Shown piece by piece: positions 44,661-57,639 of a stretch of DNA of 64,000 nt (the stretch's first letter is position 1; every line of letters starts with the position of its first letter). The DNA is from Selaginella moellendorffii. Its lineage: Eukaryota; Streptophyta; Lycopodiopsida; Selaginellales; Selaginellaceae. The stretch covers positions 1,247,309 through 1,311,308 of the forward strand of contig NW_003314267.1 in NCBI RefSeq assembly GCF_000143415.4. Direction: 5' to 3'. The translations under genes were made by a program, and so were the position numbers. The notes beneath the pieces were generated by a model. It was not told the DNA's origin, ran no database searches, and saw only the letters and a list, made by a program, of their open reading frames with translations.

Positions 44661-46373
44661 TTAAGCGAATGGATTTCCAGGCCGTGTAGCGTGTGTCAAT
44701 TCTTCGCGTGAAGTGTCTGGCAGCATTTGCCACGACTGAGGCGACGAGGAACTCTCGCTGTCTATCATCGGGTTCTGGAATTGGAACTCAGTAAAATCCT
44801 GGATGAATTTTTATCACAGTTACAGCTTGGAAAAGGAGAACAGAGCTTTCTCACCGGGAGACTGGTGTCCTCGGGTAGATCAAACGGGTTCGTTGATTTT
44901 CGACGAGGCTAAATCCAGAGGAGGAAACGAAAGTGAGAAGCTAGAGTTGAGTTGAGTGGTGATTGAGATCTTACCACTGCAGCGACGGTTTCTGGTGCAA
45001 ATTGTGATGGGGGAAAACTTATCTGCCAGTAGAACTATGTTAAAGATGGTAGAACAAGTTGATAGTTACCTGAGGAAAAACCAAACCCTGCGCGGTATTC
45101 GACCACATAGTTGTTTCGTGGTTTGGATGCCACATTTCTTGCCATGACGCCGAGTTTGCTGGCTGCTCCGGGGAAGTATCGAACGTAGCCCAGCCGGTAG
45201 TGCTTGCTTTGATATATGGCTGCTGCTGTACCATTTCTGGATTCTCTGGATATGGATTTTCTGGGTATGTGCTTTGTTGGGAGCTGCTTGTTGGTGCACC
45301 TGGTGAATCGTTCTGTGCGGAAAAAGGAACAAAAGGGAAGTCACAGGAATTACTTGAGTGAGTAGCACTTACAGCAGTGGAAGGTCTCTGTGGTTCTATA
45401 CGTAGAACGGGCAAATCGTCACCAAGAATCTCCCGCATTGAGCGAACTTCAGGAGAGTAGCCACCGTCGTACTCCCTGGAAGAAACTGGCCGATCATCTG
45501 ATCTTGTTCTCTGGTGAGCTTCTCGCTGCAAGCCCGGACGACGCTCTTCGAAAGAGTGGCTGCTCAGAAAGCTCGATCGGAGGCTGCTTCGTTTGCCATC
45601 TTGTTCATCTCCCTGAACAAATACGGGAAAAAAAAAAAAGAAAAGTAAACAACGTGAGCACATTATAATAAGTTTGAGACACTGACTCTAGGTGGTGGAG
45701 GCTTGTCAGCTGAATACAGTTGGTCTACATAGATGGCTTTGACGAAGTCTCTAAGTTTCTCGGGATTGCTTCAAAAACAATTGGAAAACGATCGGGTCAG
45801 AAGTGTTACTTTCAATTACAAGAGTCTGAAAGAGTAATCAGCCTACCACAGAGCTCTTTTTTCTTCTACCTGCTATCTGGAACAGGATGATGCCTGGAGT
45901 CCCAGTGCTTAAAATACATCTCCAAAGCTCGCTGGAAGAACATAAGAGGAAACATTTACACGATAGAATCAATCGCAACACTGGTGTTTCGGGATTTAAC
46001 CTGGTTTCCACCCGCTTGGAGGGCTGCTACTTCCTCGGGAGTGAATTTGGAGAGCGAAATGGATTTTACCCGATGGCTGAATTCTCGGCTACAAAGGAAA
46101 TAAGCAAGGATTAGAGCAAGCAAAGAAAAAAGTGGTAGCGTACTGGACTCCACCACAAGCCATGCACACAAAAGTTGAGAAAGTTGTGCAAACATATTGT
46201 GGTCCCTGGAAAAATCACACCAAAAGAGCCTTGTCAACAAAGAACGACCCAGAAAGAAACAAGCAAGAAGACTGTACCACGCTACCGCAATTCAAGCATT
46301 TCCTGTTGTCATCGAGCTTGGACAATCCGCGAATGATCCTCTCGTGCCTCACATCCTCCTTGTTCCGATTCAT
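44661..46373 (-). CDS. ArfGAP-domain protein (AGD14/15-like), 370 residues
   Basis: Ten exons (46373-46278, 46205-46144, 46088-46001, 45931-45870, 45768-45687, 45612-45373, 45312-45070, 45022-44975, 44908-44855, 44798-44661) give 1113 bases in frame. The first about 120 residues are an ArfGAP zinc finger with the Cys4 set CLNCG and CMACG, and HREFSHRVKSISLSKF. The usual catalytic Arg is present in the HREF loop. The rest is disordered, with two NPF tripeptides near the C-terminus (KSTNPFDLP and the terminal GNPFA), which suit EH-domain binding in endocytic traffic. The plan matches AGD14/ZIGA4. A copy of exon 3 and its flank lies at 48035-48190. Confidence 0.92.
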
Positions 46374-46581
46374 CCTTCTCTGGAACAAAGAGAAACCGCC
46401 GCCATTCCTTGCGACCTAAAATCACCAGCCCAGCTCACCTCCTTTACGCCCCTCCTCTCCCACCGACGATCGCCAAGAGGGACGCGATCGACACACCGCC
46501 AAGCGCCGGGTGCTGGGTTGGATGCTCGAAGATTTCTCCAAGACCGTGGGGGCGGCGCCGCGACAAGACGACAACGCGAAG

Positions 46582-46604
46582 GACAACACACACACACACA
46601 CACA
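46582..46604 (+). repeat. (CA)n microsatellite
   Basis: A run of about 10 CA units lies in the ArfGAP 5' flank. Confidence 0.85.
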
Positions 46605-46879
46605 AAAGAAAGAAAAATAATAATGTTATCCACTTTCCCCAAAATTTGTAATTTAGGTCATCTATTCTTGTCAACTCTTTTTAGGGTTTTTAGGTGTGTT
46701 CTTCACCAAGAAGCATTAGAAGTTTAAAGATCTTTAGTCCACCTTTCGAATTCTCACAAACATTGTTAGGTACATTCTTCCATCCTTTACACCCTTTATA
46801 ACAAGTTGAGTGCTTGACATATATAATAAAAAATGACAACTATATTGACAAAGACATAATGTGAGCAACGTGATTCTCT

Positions 46880-47050
46880 AGGTGTCGGATGATTTGATCA
46901 AACGAAGAAAAATACTGGCTATTCTCTCGATCGGTCGGGCAATCGTGGCCCCGGATAGAAGAGTGGATGTTCACGTTTGCCAGCAGCTCTTGGATTCTAG
47001 TCCTGTTCTGGAGGGATGTTGTAGTAAGGCAAACTCTTGTTGCCCCAGCA
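46880..47050 (+). pseudogene. F-box gene relic
   Basis: The start (TCGGATGATTTGATC) matches 48238-48254 and the end matches 48685-48745 of the intact F-box gene (GTGGATG.T.ACGTTTG.CAGCAGCTCTTGGATTC). The roughly 400 bases between are deleted and frames are broken. Confidence 0.8.
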
Positions 47051-47459
47051 GAGCTAGCACCACCAGGGCATTGCCATCTTTCGAGACCTCCCTAAGTACA
47101 CCATGACCATATCAGCACAGGAGCTTGAAGCACCATCTTTGCAGAACATAAAGGGACCTTGGCAGCATCAGGGAAAATCCAGCTTCAACTCCCTTGCTTG
47201 CCAATCTGAGGCATCCACTGGGTTGCATTTAGAATATTCCTAGGGTTTGGAAGACCACTCAACATTCTTCATGTTAGTTCTTTGCAAGCCCATCTGTAGA
47301 AGGGACCATCGAAAGTTGAAAGCTCAATCACATGCTCCTCCTCTGCGCTGGTGGAGAAGTAGCTGTATCAAACTTTTAATGGAATTTACTTTAGATTTGT
47401 TTAATGAAGAATTAAAATCTAGTGTACAAGAATCTTCATTTTCCTCTTCACATGTTTGA

Positions 47460-47880
47460 TCTGCTAATACTTGATATCCGAGCCTTCAAACAGGAACGCT
47501 AGAGGAAGGCGTCCTCCTGTGTCTTCCACGGGAGCTAGCTTCCCGGCCTTCCTCGCCAGATCCTCTGGAGTTACCTCGGTGTTGAAGAGAGCCATCGCCA
47601 GGAAGTCCTTGCGCATCGATCTTCTGAGCTTCTAGACTTCGTACTCCAGTGTGTTGCCGATGAGTAGACGTAGACTTCCTTCTTCTGGCCGATTTTATAC
47701 GCGCGGCTCACTGTGGAAGGATTCCAGGCAGTGTCGAGGATAACCGCCCTGGAGCCACCAGCTTCTACGGCTTGGTCCTGAGGAAGTGCAGGAGCTCCAT
47801 CACTAAGCCAGTCTTGGCCCCTGCTATTGGATCCTGCTGCTCTCTAGTTGAGGAGACTGCAGGTCCGCTAGGCAAGGATG
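47460..47880 (-). pseudogene. SNF2 (CLASSY-like) gene 3' relic
   Basis: It matches 49391-49760 and about 49936-50045 of the intact SNF2 gene on the same strand, with internal deletion and small indels. It corresponds to the helicase C-terminal part. Confidence 0.85.
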
Positions 47881-48034
47881 AATGATCTAAACAACATTAT
47901 GACATCTAAAGGTGTCAAGACAGATCCAAGGATGGTGGCTATGGTTAGAACATTGGATTGCTTGACATAAAGCTGGCCGGAAAACCAATTTTTACAACGA
48001 AAGATCGATAAAAAAAAATGGTGGTATTTCGTGA

Positions 48035-48190
48035 TTTCCACGCTGCTACTTCCTCGGGAGCGAATTTGGAGAGCGAAATGGATTTCACCCGATGGCTGAA
48101 CCCAAGAAAATGAACAAGGTTGGATTAGAGAGCAAGCAAAGTGGTGGCGTACTGGAAAGCCATTGACAAAAACCTTGAGAAAGCTGGAAC
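48035..48190 (-). pseudogene. ArfGAP exon 3 relic
   Basis: GCTGCTACTTCCTCGGGAG.GAATTTGGAGAGCGAAATGG matches exon 3 of the ArfGAP gene (46022-46070). The match continues into the following intron and exon 2 edge, where the original has GGTAGCGTACTGGA. Confidence 0.85.
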
Positions 48191-48221
48191 ATAAAGGGGA
48201 ATAATAAGCATGTTTTTCTAG

Positions 48222-49246
48222 GGTTTCTCAAGGGTCTCTCGGATGATTTGATCGCAAACATACTGGAGGGAATAGAGCCACACTTCATCCTGAAAAAGAA
48301 AGAGAAAAAGTATGCTGGCTATTCTCTCGTCTGCAAGAGATGGAGCAGAGTCGGTAGGGATATCGGAGCTCTATCAGTGAAATCAAACTGGTGGAAAACG
48401 GCGGCAGGATTCCAGGAGCATCGGGATCAAGTCGTTCGAAGGCTCTTCGTCACGGTCAATCCTTTCGAGCCCAAGCCTTCTCAGGACCGTCGTTGCTTCT
48501 CTTGGCTTCGGAAAGTGGGCAGCACACTGGAGGAGCTGAGGATTAAGTATGATGGGATGTCACCACAGGTAGACTTGAACGACGTATCAACTTGTTCCAT
48601 GCTCAGACATCTCACCCTGGGTTGTAACGTCGTGGGGTCGATCCAAGTTGGGTTTTTCCCATGGCTCCGGAGCTGTGTTCTTGGAAGAGTGGATGCTTAC
48701 GTTTGTCAGCAGCTCTTGGATTCGAGTCCTGTTCTGGAGGAATTCGAAATCTCGAGAGTTGTAGTAAGGCGTCGTCGTACACAGCTGATCCAGAACCCCC
48801 TCAGATCGGTGAGCTTGAAATCCTTCAGGCTGCGTGGAATCCGTGGCCCTGATGAGTTGAAGCTGGACTTTCCCAATCTTGAGGCTGCTGAGGTCCTGTT
48901 ATGTTCTGCAAAGGTGGTGCTTCAAACTCCTGTGCTCAAACAGCTTAAATTGACCACGGATACCCGGGCAATGCTTAGATTCGAGCTCGAAACAAGCGAG
49001 CCTCTCCAGGAGCTGGAGGCTCCACTGGATTCCTTTAGGAGCATAGCTGCAACTTTGGATGCGATGCATTTGACAACGCTCACCCTTCGCTGCAGAGAAT
49101 CTGATAAACTCTTCGATTGGAAGGTGGTGTTCCCTACGGTGAAGAAAGTTGTCTTGATATGCCCAATTAAGTGGCCTGGTCGTGCTAAACTACATAGTTT
49201 GCGCAGAAACTTTCCAGCTCTTGGAGAAGTATCGTGTCTTAGATGA
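48222..49246 (+). CDS. F-box protein with LRR-like C-terminus, about 341 residues
   Basis: The frame opens after a TTTTTCTAG acceptor-like site at 48221 and begins GFLKGLSDDLIANILEGI, a recognisable F-box start. It continues YSLVCKRWSRVGR, the W-containing second half of the F-box. The remainder has weak Leu-rich repeats (LRHLTLGCN, LKQLKLTT, LTTLTLRC). F-box proteins are substrate receptors of SCF ubiquitin ligases; no target can be guessed. No ATG lies upstream in frame, so a short first exon is probably missing from my model. It faces the SNF2 gene tail to tail. Confidence 0.75.
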
Positions 49247-49331
49247 TAGAATTGATATGCATAATCATATAATGATATAAAGGATATAAGCTCACCTTTA
49301 TACAACCTCTAAAGTTGATAGCCTATTTCCT

Positions 49332-51621
49332 CTATGCAGCACAAACTTCGTCCAGGCCTCTAGGAACACGATAGACACCGTCACACCGGTACTTGATATC
49401 CGAGCCTTCGAGCAAAAAAGGCTTGAGGAAGGCGTCCTGTGTGTCCTCCACGGGAGCGAGCTCCTGTTTAAGCCCGGCCTTCCTCGCCAGATCCTCTGGA
49501 GTTACCTCGGTGTGGAAGAGAGCCATCGCCAGGAAGTCCTTGCGCATCGATCTTCTGAGCTTCTCGACTTCGTGCTCCAGTGTGTTGCCGACGAGTAGCC
49601 TGTAGACGTAGACTTTCTTCTTCTGGCCGATTCTAAACGCGCGGCTCACCGCCTGCCTCACCGTGGAAGGATTCCAGGCCGTGTCGAGGACCACCACCCT
49701 GGAGCCACCGACGAGAGAGATGCCTTCGCCGCAAGCCTTGATGGAGACGAGGATCACCCGCGCCGTGCTGCTCTTGGAGTTGAAAGTGCTGCTTATGCGG
49801 ACCCTCTCGTTGGTTGCAGTCTCCCCGGACATGTAAAGGACCTCGTGAAGCTCCCTCCATCCCAGCCGCTCCATGATCATGTTCTTGAGAAGCTCAAGAG
49901 GCTGCCTGTACTGGCCGAAGATGATCAGCTTCTCCGGCTTGTTCCTGAGGAAGCGCAGGAGCTCCATCACGAAGGCAGTCTTGGCGCCCGCCTTTGGATC
50001 CTGCTGCTCGAGCTCAGGAGATTCCACGTCCACGGCAAAGCAAGGATGAACGCAAGCTCTCGCTAAGCGACTGTCCTCGGCCAGGAAGCCTTTCTTCTTT
50101 TCCTTGGTGTAGCTTTTGCCGGCGTTTAGAACGAGCGCCTTGTGAGCCTCGGTAAGATTTAGCGTCACCAGCACCTCCTCGATGCCCGGGAGACTGTCCA
50201 GAACTTTGCCACCGTGCCAGTGAAGAAACGGAGCCGTCAGCTTCCGAAAGAAACGAACCGCGGCGCCAAGGTTGTTCTCCAGCCGGTTCTCGATCATCTC
50301 CTTGAAGAAGTGCCTCTCTGCGTCGTCCTTGGAAGCGTCAAACTCGAAGCGTTCCAGCACCGGTGTCAGGAAACTTGGCCGGCACAGTGTGAAGAGATTG
50401 TAGAGCTCGTCCAGGTTGTTTTGGAACACCGTCCCGGACAGGAAGATACGCCGAGGAGTTCTGACCGTCTTCAACGCTTCGGCGATCCTGGTGTTGTCAT
50501 TCCTTGCGTAGTGAGCTTCGTCAAACACCAGCACGTCGGCTGCCCGAGCTAGCAGCCAGCTTTCGTCGCCCTCTTCGCCCTGGCCGCCCGCCAGCTTCGA
50601 TGCCAGAAGCTGTGGAGTCATGATGAGAACGCTGCGCTCCGTGGCCCATTTGTAGACCTTGATGTCCGAGTCGCCGTCGAGAATATAAACTGGTAGACTC
50701 GCGACCTCCCATTTGTGAAACTCCTCCTCCCAGCGAAGGAGCATTCCCTTTGGAGCGAGGATCATAGCTCTGGCCGACTGGAAGTTGGCGAAGAAGCTAG
50801 TGAGGAAGCTGATGACGAGAAACGTCTTGCCTGTTCCGGGGGCATGGTGGAGAATGACACCCCCGGGCTCCTTTGAGAGCAAGTTGCGGCTGATGAAGAT
50901 AAACGCTTCCCTCTGGTGCGGATACATCCGGGCACTGTCCATTGGATGCGGGACGAGATCCACGGTCACGTCGCCGAAGTTGAGCGTGGACTTCCATGCG
51001 TAGTCCTCGTGGAGCTTTAGTTTTTTAGTTGCCGGTCTAGAGCTCGCTTTCCTTGCTGGGACTGGAATCTGAAGAGTAGAGAAAAGAAAGTCAAGGAGAG
51101 ACAAGAAAGAAACGAAATGATGCTCACGTCGAAGACGTCGGACACCAGCTTCACAACTCGCCCACAAATCTCGCACACCTTTCCACAATCCTCCCGGAAA
51201 ACAAACTCGTGATCGCAGCTGTCGATGAGAACATCGATGTCTTTGAACTTGATGAGATCCGGCACCTATACACGATCAAAGAACGCAAAGCTCCTCAGGA
51301 AAGAAGAGACAAGAACAATTTTTTTACCCTTCGTCGCTCGGCCTCAATCTCGGCATCCCAATCATGCCAGATCGCAGCGAGCTTGTCCTCGTTCTCCAGC
51401 TTTTCGTGATCAAAATCAAAATCCCAGCTTCTGGAGTCCTCGAGGCATGGATAGATCTCGTCCCCATCGTCATCCTCCTCCTCCTCCTCCTCCACGGCCC
51501 TCCTCTTACCCGCATTTGGAGCCGGATTCTTCCGCGTCGACTCCTTGCGCTGCCATCGCTTCTCCTTGGCGATCAATCTATCCCAATCAATCGCCCTCTC
51601 ATCGCCTTCTTCCACCAGCAT
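49332..51621 (-). CDS. SNF2-family protein, CLASSY/DRD1-like, 722 residues
   Basis: Three exons (51621-51328, 51265-51128, 51068-49332) give 2169 bases in frame. An acidic N-terminus is followed by a small Cys motif (CDHEFVFREDCGKVCEICGRV, split as C..H..C..C..C). The ATPase has HHAPGTGKT (motif I), ILAPKGMLLRWEEEF (Ia), VFDEAHYARN (II, with DEAH), FLSGTVFQNN (III), then ILVSIKACGEGISLVGGSRV (V) and WNPSTVRQAVSRAFRIGQKK (VI). This combination is that of the plant CLSY/DRD1 branch, which recruits RNA polymerases IV and V for RNA-directed DNA methylation. It is shorter than Arabidopsis CLSYs (over 1,000 residues). Confidence 0.9.
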
Positions 51622-51703
51622 TGTCGCGCGGCGAAGACAAAACCCTACCTAGACCCTGAAGAAGATTTATGGGAAGCACAGTATGGAAGTATGATTTAAA
51701 AGC

Positions 51704-53007
51704 TCACTTGAGATACTTGGAGAACCACGCTTCGAAGCGTGCCCAAGCCTTTTCCACGGCCTCATTGTCATGGTCCGCGAATCCACACTCTTTCTTGCGC
51801 TTCACAGCTTCGTCCGAGCTATTCATGAAGGCGTGGCCGTTGTTTGGATAGATTATCACCTCCGAATCTACTCCAGCCGCCTCCAAATTCTTCTCCAGAG
51901 CTTTTGCTGCCTGGAAGAACGCAGCAAAGATGAGAAATGCTAATGCTTCATGAGAAAAGCCCGCAAGAAAAAAGATCAAGCCATGAGAATGACAAAGAGA
52001 AACGATGTGTGACAATGCAAGTAAGCTTATGACCAGTTCCAAAAAACTTAAGCTTGAGGGCAGGCACCAAACGATCAAGCACTGGAATGGAAATTTGCTT
52101 ACCGCAACATCGGAAAAGCCTGCCATTTGATCGAGCTCCCCGAAGTGAGCTTGAACTGGTATCTTCAACTTGGAGGTGTCGGCGAGGTCGGGCGATGGCG
52201 TCCCGTAAAAGGCCACCACGGCACTCACATCCGGGACGAGAACGCCAGCAGCCAGGGACAATGCTCCTCCCATGCAAAAACCTGTCACTCCAACCTGCAA
52301 AGTTCATTAGAAACATCAATCTCTCATCAAGGCAGGAAACTCTAAACGACAACGATCGAGCAAGCATTGAAGAAACAAAAAAGCTTGGATCAATCGATCA
52401 AGCATTTGGAAGAACAGAAAAAACTTGGATCAATCGAGCAAGCATTTGGAAGAACCATAAAAACTTGGAAGAAGTACCTTCTTTGATCCGTGCTCCTTAA
52501 GCCACTTCACTGACGCAGCCACGTCTTTCACAGCCCCAGGCCAGTCCAGCGATTCCATAAGATGCTGTGCTTCGGCAGCGTCCAATCCAATCTTGCCACG
52601 AAACAAGCTACGAGGCAAAAGAAAGAGGAAAAAGTCCAACAAACGGGCATTGAATGGAGCGCTTACTCTGGTATGAGCGATCGAAATCCCTTGCTAGCGA
52701 TCGTTTGCGCGTGATTTTTGACCTCATAATCGACACCCCACCACTCCTGGAGCACAACCACGCCCGGCGCGCCTTCTTCCCCCACAATGTATGCATCAAA
52801 CGTCTGGAATTCGAGCGAGATTTCATCGATCCAAGAAGCAAATGGGAAAATACTCACAAAGTCGTCGCCGTTGCCGCGATGGATCTGCACTTTCTGGAAT
52901 GCGGAGCTCGCCATTGCTCGGAATCGCGGCCTCAGCGATGGAATGGAACGAATCCTCGCGGCAGCGCTCCCCACTGCTCTCCAGCTACGCAAATAAGCCA
53001 CGCTCAT
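51704..53007 (-). CDS. dienelactone-hydrolase family protein, 271 residues
   Basis: Five exons (53007-52858, 52803-52667, 52607-52478, 52294-52103, 51910-51704) give 816 bases in frame. The alpha/beta hydrolase has VVLQEWWGVDYEVKNHAQ, DLFRGK, the nucleophile elbow GFCMGGAL (Cys), the acid region FGELDQMAGFSD, and the His in YPNNGHAFMN, so Cys-Asp-His is complete. The first 35 residues are Arg-rich and acid-poor, suggesting an organelle-targeting peptide. Substrates of plant members are largely unknown. Intron 3 holds a short tandem repeat. Confidence 0.93.
52335..52470 (+). repeat. intronic tandem repeat
   Basis: A unit of about 45 bases containing CTTGGATCAATCGA.CAAGCATTTGGAAGAA is repeated about 2.5 times inside intron 3 of the hydrolase gene. 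Confidence 0.75.
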
Positions 53008-53085
53008 GATGAAGAGCCCTAGATACTTGGCAACTGAGTTCTTGCTAATGTGTCGTATAAATCTGTGTGAAAAGTTTACACAAGT

Positions 53086-53159
53086 GGTTTCATGGTGTAG
53101 TTGGTCATCACGTCAGTCTAACACACTGAAGGTCTCCAGTTCGAACCTGGATGAAGCCA
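53086..53159 (+). tRNA. tRNA-Val (AAC)
   Basis: The acceptor stem is GGTTTCA with TGAAGCC plus discriminator A. The D-arm is TGTAGTTGGTCATCA, the anticodon loop CTAACAC sits between TCAGT and ACTGA, and the T-arm is CCAGTTCGAACCTGG. It is 74 bases, without an intron, and is followed by a T-rich pol III terminator at 53166-53171. Confidence 0.93.
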
Positions 53160-53412
53160 CAGATAGTTTTTTTATATATATATATATATTTTTTCTTTTC
53201 ACGACCATTTTTTTTGACCATGAAGCTTACCAGCTCGTCAAACACAACGGCTGTGATTAGGCCATTGTCCCACTACAAAGGCGCTCAAGGCGCCACTGGC
53301 CTCGCCCTAGGTAGCGCGCGCGCGATCGATCGAGAGGTGAGATGGCGCCAGATTGGAGTTCTTGGCCATGGCGCCTGACGAAATCTCTTGTTTTCCAGGA
53401 ATCTAGAGCGCC

Positions 53413-55257
<1,845 letters not shown>

Positions 55258-55418
55258 AGACGTCGCATTTCATCGATGCTCTATAAGTATCAATTACATG
55301 TTGAGGATTAAATTAGTCTTAATATCCGATGGCCACCAATGTCCGGATCCGGCGGCCCAAAAGTTCAGCAACTCATGCCAAAAAGATATAGGTTTATTTT
55401 GTGCTCAAACTGAGAAGC

Positions 55419-55768
55419 ATGGGAATAGTGAGAGTTCTGAGAGATGACGGCAGTGAGATTTTCAAGATAGACACTAACTATGCATCTTATATCTTTGATT
55501 TCTTGGAGGACCATGGAATGAAGAAAAGCTCCTATGATCTTGTTAGAAAAGATGGGACACATATTACTAGGAGTTGCGACAGTGGCGATGTGTACCTAGT
55601 TCCCAAGCTGTCTCTTGCATGTCAGGCTGGAAACACAGCAGCGTGTGTGGCAGAAATCACTAGCTGTGCTAAAAAGATGGTAAGTCTGAAAAAGCTTTAA
55701 TCTTTTAGTGGTTTATATGCAAAATACTGCAGGAAATCTGGTTCAAGTCTATCGCTACAAACCGTTAG
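55419..55768 (+). CDS. unknown small protein, tandem copy A, 98 residues
   Basis: Two exons (55419-55679, 55733-55768) with a 53-base intron. The protein begins MGIVRVLRDDGSEIFKID, then FLEDHGMKKSSYDLVRKDGT, then GDVYLVPKLSLACQAGN and two more Cys, ending KMEIWFKSIATNR. It is mixed-charge, with no signal peptide or membrane helix. Copy B (56232-56587) has the same exon plan, and the central block is nearly identical between them, so both are probably or recently functional. I do not recognise the family. Confidence 0.65.
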
Positions 55769-56231
55769 GTACAAAATCGAACAAGGCTGAAACTGGCTCT
55801 TCAATCTCTTCAATACTTGTTTGGTTTTTCACTTTAAGCTGTTGTAGTGAGTTCACTTTTTATGAAATCGATATAAACCATAGAATGGAAACTTTTTGCA
55901 CTTCAAGAAGGCTTTCGGACGTCGACAACGTCCAAGGTCTCCAAAGGACACTGCAAAGTCGAAAATTCCAAGCTGCCAAGCAGCGACGCTCTCGCCGAGT
56001 GTCTGTTCAAGACTCAAGCAGAGCTCCAGCTAAATAAATTTCTGTGCCCCGGGGTGAAGACATTCAGATGTAATCGATCTTCAGTTTCTGCGCAACTTCT
56101 TTTCTACAAATATAATTTTTTCTTTGACTCACGCAAGAGAAGAAACGGTGGCCAGGGATAAATCCGATGGCTGTTATTGGCCGGCCCAAGAAGGTAATTA
56201 TAGATAGAGTGTAGGGTTTTATTTTTAAAGG

Positions 56232-56587
56232 ATGGGTTTGGTGAGACTTATGAGAAATGATGGCACTGAGATTGCCAAGATGGAAGCGTATACTACATCT
56301 TGTATCATTGAATTCTTGGAGGACCATGGAATGAAGAATGTTAAAAGTTGCTATGATCTTGTTAGAAAGGATGGGACACATGTTCTTAGGGGCTGCAGCA
56401 GTGGCGATGTGTACCTAGTTCCCAAGCTGTCTCTTGCATGTCAGGCTGGAAACACAGCAGCATGTGTGGCAGAAATCACTAGCTGTGTTAAAAAGATGGT
56501 AAGTCTAAAAAAGCTTTTATCTTTTAGTGGTTTATATGCAAAACACTGCAGGAAATCTGGGTCAAGTCTATGGCTGCAAATCGTTAG
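56232..56587 (+). CDS. unknown small protein, tandem copy B, 100 residues
   Basis: Two exons (56232-56498, 56552-56587) with the same intron position as copy A. It starts MGLVRLMRNDGTEIAKME and ends KMEIWVKSMAANR. The N-terminal third has diverged by many substitutions while GDVYLVPKLSLACQAGN is unchanged. Residue numbers differ by a two-residue insertion after HGMK. No stop or frameshift is present in either copy. Upstream flanks of A and B also resemble each other, so the duplication unit is about 0.8 kb. Confidence 0.65.
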
Positions 56588-56734
56588 AGTCCAAAATCAT
56601 TTGAAGTTTGAACAAGGCTTTGGTTTTTCATTTTATCAACAAGCAAACAGTTTGATTCCATATTTTTAAAATCCTTTGCAGACAGAGAGAAATAGTTTCA
56701 GAGTATAGGAAAGAATGATCACATATAAATATTT

Positions 56735-57632
56735 TCACAGCCAGCACATCAACACAATATAAGCCACAGAACTGAAAAGTTTGTACACGTCAATAACGTC
56801 CCAGTTTCGCGCGACTGCAAAGTCTGAAGTTCCAGCTGCCAAGCAGCGTTGCTCGACGCCGCTGCTGCTGGAGTCGACTGCTCGAGAACCGCGGCGGGAG
56901 ATTGTATCTAGAGCCAGTTCTCGTCTCTGCCGGCATAAAATTTCGGAGCTGCTCGTCGCCAGGAGGTGTCCCGTCCTCGTCAGCCGGGCGATTGAGCTTA
57001 CGTACTTCTTGAGTCGCACTGGGGGAACTGATGGAGAAGAAGCAAGAGAAAATTATTTGCAGAGCACGCTCGGAAATCTATTGCGTACCACTGACTTACA
57101 AGCTCAGCTCCCCGTCGCACCGGTGGTGCCGGAGCTACCGCCGCCGTCGCCATCGCCTTCAGAAAATTCTTGGCGCCCCGGGAGAATTTAAATTCATGTC
57201 AAGATATTGATCTTCGGTTTCCCGCAATTTCTTTTCTACAAACACAGAAAGAGAAAGGAGGGGAAAAGCAGTGAAAAACATAGGGCTACGAGACGTGTAG
57301 TCATGCTTCCTCGTGGCTGGAGGAACCGGAGCTGGAGGATCCTCAGTCAGAGCTGGCGCTGCAATATTGTTACCTGGAGAAATTAGAGCTGGATTCCTCT
57401 TCTCCATCTCACTAATGGATCCAGCTTCCTCACCAGGTGAAGTGGAGAATCCTGCCCCTCGGGCGGCCAAAGTGCCCGAGGTGGCCCGCCCGAGCTTGAC
57501 CAGTTTGGATCCTTGAGCAATTGCAAGTAAGATTAGTGCAATCCTTGAAAATAAACAAGAAAAAATGTTGATAAATGTTTTATTAGCAAGGAAACTAGAG
57601 GGATGGTTTAAGCATGTGTCCCCAGCCCACAT
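56735..57632. other. ORFs of uncertain status
   Basis: A 136-codon plus ORF (56781-57191) and a 157-codon minus ORF (57159-57632) are rich in Ala, Pro, Arg and Ser and match no family I know. Part of the former (56790-56850) resembles 55930-56000, so it lies inside the tandem duplication. Confidence 0.3.
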
Positions 57633-57639
57633 ATATTGT

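Noticed and set aside
46882-47106. 74-codon ORF as a real small gene
   Set aside because: It is the fused ends of an F-box relic with an internal deletion.
57159-57632. 157-codon minus ORF as a LEA- or membrane-type gene
   Set aside because: Ala/Pro-rich with one hydrophobic segment, but no family pattern, no splice support and inside duplicated DNA.
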